Source of the DNA: Pseudomonas nunensis
Lineage (GTDB): Bacteria; Pseudomonadota; Gammaproteobacteria; Pseudomonadales; Pseudomonadaceae
Assembly: GCF_024296925.1 (NCBI RefSeq)
Contig: NZ_CP101125.1
Coordinates: 3,598,501 to 3,662,500 of the forward strand
DNA: 64,000 nt
Reading direction: 5' to 3'
Each line of letters opens with the position of its first letter. Positions within the stretch are counted from its first letter, which is position 1. Position numbers and translations under genes: made by a program. Positions 59,908 through 64,000 of the stretch are shown here, piece by piece. Under the pieces are notes generated by a model that searched no databases, was not told the DNA's origin, and saw nothing but the letters and a program-made list of their open reading frames with translations.

Positions 59908-60003
59908 TTTGTAGGAGCGAGGCTTGCCCGCGAAGGCGTCCTTTCATTCAACATTGATATCGACTGAAAGGACGCCTTCGCGGGCAAGCCTCGCTCCTAC
60001 AAG
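59908..60003. repeat. REP pair, GAGGCTTGCCCGCG variant
   Basis: Inverted copies of TTGTAGGAGCGAGGCTTGCC around a 37-base spacer. This is a different REP version (GCGAGGCTTGCCCGCG) from the usual GCGGGCTTGCTCGCG. Located between pirin and the RiPP operon end. Confidence 0.92.
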
Positions 60004-60031
60004 GTTAGGGTTCCCACAGGGAGAATTGCGT

Positions 60032-60790
60032 TCAGGCCACGACGCCGATCACGCCTTGCGCATGCATCTGCTGCAATAACGCCAAGCCGTTGTCCATGAA
60101 CTCCTGAGACCCGGCAGCCCCCGCCTCCTCCGCCAGCCCTTGCAGCTGCGCACGCCCGTCCAGCTCGGGAAACTCGCCAATCCGCTGCAACAGACGCCAC
60201 GCCAACGGGCTCAATTCAGAGAACTTCACACTCCAATCCGCCGTACGTCGAACCAGCAGCAACGTCGGCTGATCCGGCACGGTTTCCGGTTGATAATCCG
60301 GCCCCACCAATTGCACCGGCCATCCATACGCCAACGGCCAGGCCAATGGCGAAAGCTGCAACGGACGCTCCAACAGCAACCCGGCATCACTCGCCGGTAA
60401 CGGCCCGTCATCCGACTGTTGCAACGCCATCTCGACCCACTCGTAATGCGCCAGCTCGACCATGAACGGCGGCCAGGTTGTTTCGCTCAAGCCTTGCGGC
60501 TCACCCGCGAGAAACTCGACAAACTCCTTTGCGATCTCGCCAAACTTTGGCGTGTGGGCGCGGTAGTCCCGCAGGAAGATCCGCATCAACAAACGCCAAT
60601 CCTCATCCCCAAGAATCTTCACCAGCACCGGAAACGTGCCGCTGAGCAACAGCGACAGATTGTTGAACACCAGATCGCGATAAACCTGCACCCGTGCAGC
60701 GTCCATCCCAGCCGGCGGCGCGCAGTGCTCGGGGTCGCGCAGGTAGCGAGTCAGGGCATCCTGTTGTTGATGCAACGATGATTTATCCAC
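60032..60790 (-). CDS. bufC: BufC/HvfC-like partner of an MNIO RiPP enzyme (DUF2063)
   Basis: A 252-residue DUF2063-type protein: [43 protein letters not shown] and a second half with [22 protein letters not shown]. In bufferin/oxazolin systems this protein helps the multinuclear non-haem iron oxidase engage the precursor peptide. It starts at GTG 60790 and overlaps bufB by eight bases. Last gene of the operon; the usual DoxX-like fourth gene is not seen downstream. The gene name is by analogy. Confidence 0.87.
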   Translation of the reverse strand: MDKSSLHQQQDALTRYLRDPEHCAPPAGMDAARVQVYRDLVFNNLSLLLSGTFPVLVKILGDEDWRLLMRIFLRDYRAHTPKFGEIAKEFVEFLAGEPQGLSETTWPPFMVELAHYEWVEMALQQSDDGPLPASDAGLLLERPLQLSPLAWPLAYGWPVQLVGPDYQPETVPDQPTLLLVRRTADWSVKFSELSPLAWRLLQRIGEFPELDGRAQLQGLAEEAGAAGSQEFMDNGLALLQQMHAQGVIGVVA

Positions 60791-61622
60791 GCTTCACCTC
60801 CGCGCCTTGCAAGCGGCGAATGGTCTGCAATTCGGCCAGCAGTTCTGAAAACGCCGGGAAATTGAAGTCGCGTTCCAGCAGCGTCGGTTGCGCGCCGAAC
60901 CGTGCGTAAGCCTCGGCCAGCAGCTTCCACACCACCGGTTTTACCGAGGCGCCGTGGGTGTCGATCTTCAACGTTTCGGACTCATCGAAATGCCCTGCCA
61001 CGTGCATCGCCACCACACGCCCGGCATCGATCCCGGACAGGAAAACCTGCGGATCAAAACCGTGATTGATCGAGTTCACGTACACGTTGTTGACGTCCAG
61101 CAACAGGTCGCAATCGGCTTCCCGCAGCACGGCATTGGTGAAGGTCAGTTCGTCCATGTCTTGTCGAGGCGCGGCGTAATAAGAGACGTTTTCCACCGCC
61201 AGGCGCCGACCGAGAATGTCCTGGGACTGACGAATTCGCGCGGCGACGTGATGCACCGCTTCTTCGGTGAACGGCAGCGGCAGCAGGTCATACAGATGAC
61301 CGTCATCGCTGCAGTAACTCAGGTGCTCGCTGTACAGCGGCACGTTGTAGTGATCGAGGAAAACCCGCACTTCCTGCAAAAAACCGACATCCAGCGGCGC
61401 CGATCCGCCCAACGACAAAGACAAGCCGTGGCAGGACAACGGATAGCGTTCGGCCAAGGCTCGCAACGCTGCGCCATGGGCACCGCCGATGCCGATCCAG
61501 TTTTCCGGGGCGACTTCCAGGAAGTCGAAACTGCCCACCGGCGTGGCCTGGAGATCTTTCATCAAACCGCGACGCAGGCCCAGGCCGACGCTGGCTTTCG
61601 TGGATGGAATGGAGGTTTGCAT
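60783..61622 (-). CDS. bufB: BufB/HvfB-like multinuclear non-haem iron oxidase (MNIO, DUF692)
   Basis: A 279-residue TIM-barrel MNIO enzyme of the DUF692 family. Characteristic strings: [82 protein letters not shown] and [10 protein letters not shown]; these supply the iron-binding His, Glu and Asp residues. Relatives modify EGKCG cysteines in secreted precursor peptides, forming copper-binding heterocycles. The gene lies between its likely substrate gene (upstream, 62 bases) and bufC. ATG 61622 chosen; the open frame 5' of it has no family similarity. Confidence 0.92.
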   Translation of the reverse strand: MQTSIPSTKASVGLGLRRGLMKDLQATPVGSFDFLEVAPENWIGIGGAHGAALRALAERYPLSCHGLSLSLGGSAPLDVGFLQEVRVFLDHYNVPLYSEHLSYCSDDGHLYDLLPLPFTEEAVHHVAARIRQSQDILGRRLAVENVSYYAAPRQDMDELTFTNAVLREADCDLLLDVNNVYVNSINHGFDPQVFLSGIDAGRVVAMHVAGHFDESETLKIDTHGASVKPVVWKLLAEAYARFGAQPTLLERDFNFPAFSELLAELQTIRRLQGAEVKRG

Positions 61623-61684
61623 GCTATCGATCTCGTCCGGGTTCAAATGAGCGGGAGCACCTGGGGTGCCCCCACCAAGCGGTC

Positions 61685-61891
61685 TCAGGATGCTTCGGCG
61701 GCGCTGCCGCACTTGCCTTCGCCACACTTGCCTTCAGCGGTCTCTTTCGCAGCATCAGCAGAAGCCTGGGCCTGGCTGTAACCCGACGCCAGGTCGGTCA
61801 TGCTCATCGCGGAGGCGGCGGTGGACAGACCCAGGCCGCCCACCAGGGCCAGACCGATTGCCAGGGACGAAACTTTAGTGAAATTGAACAT
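61685..61891 (-). CDS. bufA: BufA/HvfA-like RiPP precursor with two EGKCG motifs
   Basis: A 68-residue precursor. A Sec signal peptide ([28 protein letters not shown]) is followed by [21 protein letters not shown] and then [10 protein letters not shown] with Cys at 56 and 61. EGKCG is the modification motif of bufferin/oxazolin copper-binding peptides; many related precursors carry more such cysteines, so this is a short form. Expected fate: export to the periplasm after Cys modification, binding copper or another soft metal. AGGAG precedes the ATG at 61891. Confidence 0.88.
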   Translation of the reverse strand: MFNFTKVSSLAIGLALVGGLGLSTAASAMSMTDLASGYSQAQASADAAKETAEGKCGEGKCGSAAEAS

Positions 61892-61979
61892 GGGTGAGAC
61901 TCCTGCAATGGATAACGGTGAACCGGTCTCCAGCACCGAGGGTTCGGTGCTGGCCGGTGAGTCCATTTAAACGAAGGGA

Positions 61980-62030
61980 TGTATCGGGTCTGTGTGCGGT
62001 TTGGCTGGAAAATGCCAGCGGATGTATCGT
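61980..62030. promoter_or_regulatory. Double TGTATC element before bufA
   Basis: TGTATCGGGTCTGTGTGCGG begins at 61980 and a second TGTATCG at 62023, 43 bases later. The same pair with the same 43-base spacing stands before the formamidase-like gene (63524 and 63567). The nearby TGTACACAGTTCGGTACA is a further partial palindrome. Binding factor unknown. Confidence 0.55.
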
Positions 62031-62073
62031 CGGCGGGCCTGTACACAGTTCGGTACAAACCCGCCGATTGGCG

Positions 62074-63408
62074 TTACGGCAAGTCGTACTTTTCCCGCAC
62101 CAGATGGCCGATGCCGATGCGATCCAGCACTGGCATCGGGCACAGGAAGGTCACGCGCACGGTGCCCGGCAAACGGCTGATGTCGATCGAACCGGTGATG
62201 GTGGCGCGGTTGAGCACTTCGTCATAAGGCAACCCGGTCACCGCAGCGGCGCGTTGCAAACCGTTCTCCACCGCCAGGTTGAGGTTCTCGCCGCTGCCGA
62301 TAAACGTGATCGGGCCGCTCTGTTCGATCTCGTGCTGGCCCCAACGGGCGCCGAGTTCACGGACTTTTTGCTGCTGCGCGGCATTCATCGGGCGGGCCAT
62401 GGGCGGCAAATCGTCGAGGTTTTGCAGCAGGATCGGTCCCTCTAAACGCAGGTGTTTGATCACGTGCACCTGCACTTCAGTTTCCCCGGAGCAATCGGTG
62501 GCATGCCCGGCGATCTCGCCGTTGCCCTGCTGGGCGTGCATGTCACCCATGTACACCCCGGCGCCCGGCACTTTGACCGGGCAGATCAGCACACAGCCTT
62601 CGCGGATCGAATTGGTGTCCATGTGGCCGTCGGTCTTGGCCGCGTGCAGTTCTTCGCGGGTCATGCCGTAGCGGTGCGGCGCATCGATCAGGTACTGGCC
62701 GAAATCGGCGCAATTGTGCGAATCCGGCAGGTCCCGGGACGGCGTGGTGCCGATGTTGCCAAGGAACGGACGCATGTGCGCCGCGACGCCGGGCATGTCG
62801 GCGCGGGCCAGGGACAGGATCGAATGCTGGGCGGCGAACTCCGGCAACGCCGCCATTTCGGAGGCATTGCCGGCCAGTTGATTGGCGATGTCCTGATTGA
62901 CGGTCAGGCTGACCTGATGCTGCGCATCGAACACGATCACATAGCCATGGCTGAAGCGAAACGCGCTGACCTCGGCGCCGCAGTTGTTGCAGCGAATCGC
63001 GTCATCGCCGATGCCTTCGACATGGCTGGCCGGGTGTTCGGTGCCGCACTTGCCGCAGAATTTAGAGACGAAGGGATCGCCGTGATAACGCCCTTCCACG
63101 AAGCTCATCACCCCGGACGAGGTGGCCAGGGACGTGACGCGCATGCTTTTGATCTTGATCGCCACCGCATCGCCGATCTCGGCGCCGGCAATCGCCACCG
63201 GTTGCGTGACTTCATGGCCGCCCTGGAAGGCCGGCGTAATCATCGGTCCCCAACAGCCCGGCGGCGTGCCGGTGATCAGGGTGCCGCCGTCGGCCAACGG
63301 GCCGAGCATCGGTTGGCTCGGGCCGATAATACCGTTGGTGTAATGGTCGACGCGCAGCCGATCCAGCGGTGCCGGTTGCAGATCGGATTGAGGCAGGAGC
63401 GTTGTCAT
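62074..63408 (-). CDS. Acetamidase/formamidase family (FmdA-like) with zinc-ribbon insertion
   Basis: A 444-residue FmdA_AmdA family amide hydrolase releasing ammonia from formamide or similar. Family strings include TPPGCWGPMITPAFQGGHEV, LPDSHNCADFGQYL, GAGVYMGDMHAQQGNGEIAGHATDC. An unusual insertion (about residues 115-145) has FCGKCG and RCNNCG, Cys118/121/140/143, a zinc-ribbon-like knuckle. I did not confirm how common this is in the family. ATG 63408 has AAGGGA upstream. It lies 182 bases upstream of bufA in the same direction and shares its double upstream motif. Confidence 0.87.
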   Translation of the reverse strand: MTTLLPQSDLQPAPLDRLRVDHYTNGIIGPSQPMLGPLADGGTLITGTPPGCWGPMITPAFQGGHEVTQPVAIAGAEIGDAVAIKIKSMRVTSLATSSGVMSFVEGRYHGDPFVSKFCGKCGTEHPASHVEGIGDDAIRCNNCGAEVSAFRFSHGYVIVFDAQHQVSLTVNQDIANQLAGNASEMAALPEFAAQHSILSLARADMPGVAAHMRPFLGNIGTTPSRDLPDSHNCADFGQYLIDAPHRYGMTREELHAAKTDGHMDTNSIREGCVLICPVKVPGAGVYMGDMHAQQGNGEIAGHATDCSGETEVQVHVIKHLRLEGPILLQNLDDLPPMARPMNAAQQQKVRELGARWGQHEIEQSGPITFIGSGENLNLAVENGLQRAAAVTGLPYDEVLNRATITGSIDISRLPGTVRVTFLCPMPVLDRIGIGHLVREKYDLP

Positions 63409-63523
63409 GGAAGGTCCCTTCACAGTCAGGAGCGAACGGCCGCCGATTGTGTGGCGACCCTGGGATGCCATGGGCGAACCCGTTTGCGGGGCAGCCGTTG
63501 GCCTTCACAGTTCATCGCAGGTT

Positions 63524-63573
63524 TGTATCTGGTCTGTGTTCGGCAGGGGCTGGTGTTGAGGGGAACTGTATCG
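63524..63573. promoter_or_regulatory. Double TGTATC element before the formamidase-like gene
   Basis: TGTATCTGGTCTGTGTTCGG (63524) matches the site before bufA at 18 of 20 bases, and TGTATCG follows at 63567, the same 43-base step. Further ATACAG copies (63586-63603 region) lie beside it. Confidence 0.55.
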
Positions 63574-63625
63574 AGAGGCGCGTTTTATACAGTGGGATAC
63601 AGGCGGGAAAACGCGGCTCACCCCT

Positions 63626-63718
63626 TGTGGGAGCGGGCTTGCTCGCGAAAGCGGTGTGTCAGCCAACATCAATGTTGAATGACACACCGCTTTCGCGAGC
63701 AAGCCCGCTCCCACAGGT
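63626..63718. repeat. REP pair (REPIN-like inverted repeat)
   Basis: Inverted copies of TGTGGGAGCGGGCTTGCTCG and reverse complement, about 45 bases apart with GCGGTGTGTCAG, between the formamidase-like promoter and the LysR gene at the right edge. Confidence 0.92.
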
Positions 63719-63738
63719 TGACGGGTGTTTGTCTGGGG

Positions 63739-64000
63739 TTACGGGGTTGGGATGTTGAGCGGTTCGGACATGAATTGGCTGATGCGCGAACGCAGCCATT
63801 TCTCCGCCGGATCGTTGTCATGCACCCCGCTCCAGGCCATCGACAACTGTGCGGCTTCGATGGGGAACGGTGGGTCTTCAGCGCGCAGGGCACAGCCTTC
63901 GACCAGGGCACACGCGGCGTAATCCGGCACGGTGGCGATCATTTCGGTGCCGGCCAACAAGGCGCGCAAACCGCTGAATTGCGGCACGCCCAACACCACT
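63739..64000 (-). CDS. LysR-family regulator, N-terminus cut by window edge
   Basis: The last 86 or so residues of a LysR substrate-binding domain, reading in from beyond the right edge: LLAGTEMIATVPDYAACALVEGCALRAEDPPFPI then WSGVHDNDPAEKWLRSRIS, the typical end of LysR proteins. The HTH part lies outside the window. Its target cannot be told. Confidence 0.8.
   Translation of the reverse strand, partial: VVLGVPQFSGLRALLAGTEMIATVPDYAACALVEGCALRAEDPPFPIEAAQLSMAWSGVHDNDPAEKWLRSRISQFMSEPLNIPTP

Noticed and set aside
1..64000. Genomic island or prophage
   Set aside because: No integrase, transposase, tRNA-flanking direct repeat or clear base-composition shift was seen. The tRNA-Gln has no obvious att copy nearby.

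Overview
The window is chromosomal DNA of a fluorescent-group Pseudomonas. This rests on the GC-rich codon use, the many LysR regulators, the aguA/aguB agmatine locus, two DUF2790 proteins, and seven loci of the short inverted REP elements (core GGAGCGGGCTTGCTCGCGA or variants) typical of that group. I see no rRNA, CRISPR array, integrase, transposase or intact prophage. The only tRNA is tRNA-Gln(TTG). Nearly all of it reads as accessory metabolism, transport and regulation set between conserved genes.

Layout. 1-3.9 kb: two paralogous AraC regulators flank an SDR/VOC/saccharopine-dehydrogenase-like operon. 4-10.2 kb: tRNA-Gln, then an agmatine/polyamine operon (aguA, aguB, a PotF-like binding protein and a second, Tat-exported agmatine-deiminase homologue) with a divergent LysR. 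10.3-17.7 kb: DUF2790, a LysR, then an EmrAB/TolC-like efflux operon with a TetR and a frameshifted aldo/keto reductase. 17.7-25 kb: mug, polyphosphate genes (ppx/ppk2, divergent), solA, a diguanylate cyclase, and a ParD-like/methionine-aminopeptidase pair. 25-31 kb: an unassigned structured RNA, LysE, a quinone reductase, and a desaturase plus B12-mutase cassette with its own LysR. 31-45 kb: regulator/enzyme/transporter pairs. 45-49 kb: a GntR-controlled amino-acid-type ABC transporter with a DUF1989 protein. 49.5-53 kb: a secreted 13-residue-repeat protein, msrA, and an RsbQ-like hydrolase overlapping a PAS histidine kinase. 53-59.9 kb: an N-acyl-D-amino-acid deacylase locus, tandem ohr genes with ohrR, and pirin. 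60-63.4 kb: a bufferin/oxazolin-type RiPP operon (precursor, MNIO enzyme, partner) beside a formamidase-like gene with a matching upstream motif. The right edge cuts a LysR.

The loci I rate most worth following are: (1) the desaturase plus glutamate-mutase-like operon at 28175-30968, which lacks the usual reactivase gene; (2) the compact MNIO RiPP operon at 60032-61891, whose precursor has only two EGKCG motifs, and the double motif it shares with the upstream formamidase; (3) the structured RNA at about 25181-25410; (4) the 12-unit repeat protein at 49525-50181; (5) the ParD-like/MetAP module with a palindrome at its start; and (6) the RsbQ (KAI2/D14-like) hydrolase coupled to a PAS kinase. 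All functional statements come from reading motifs and gene order. No database search was run.
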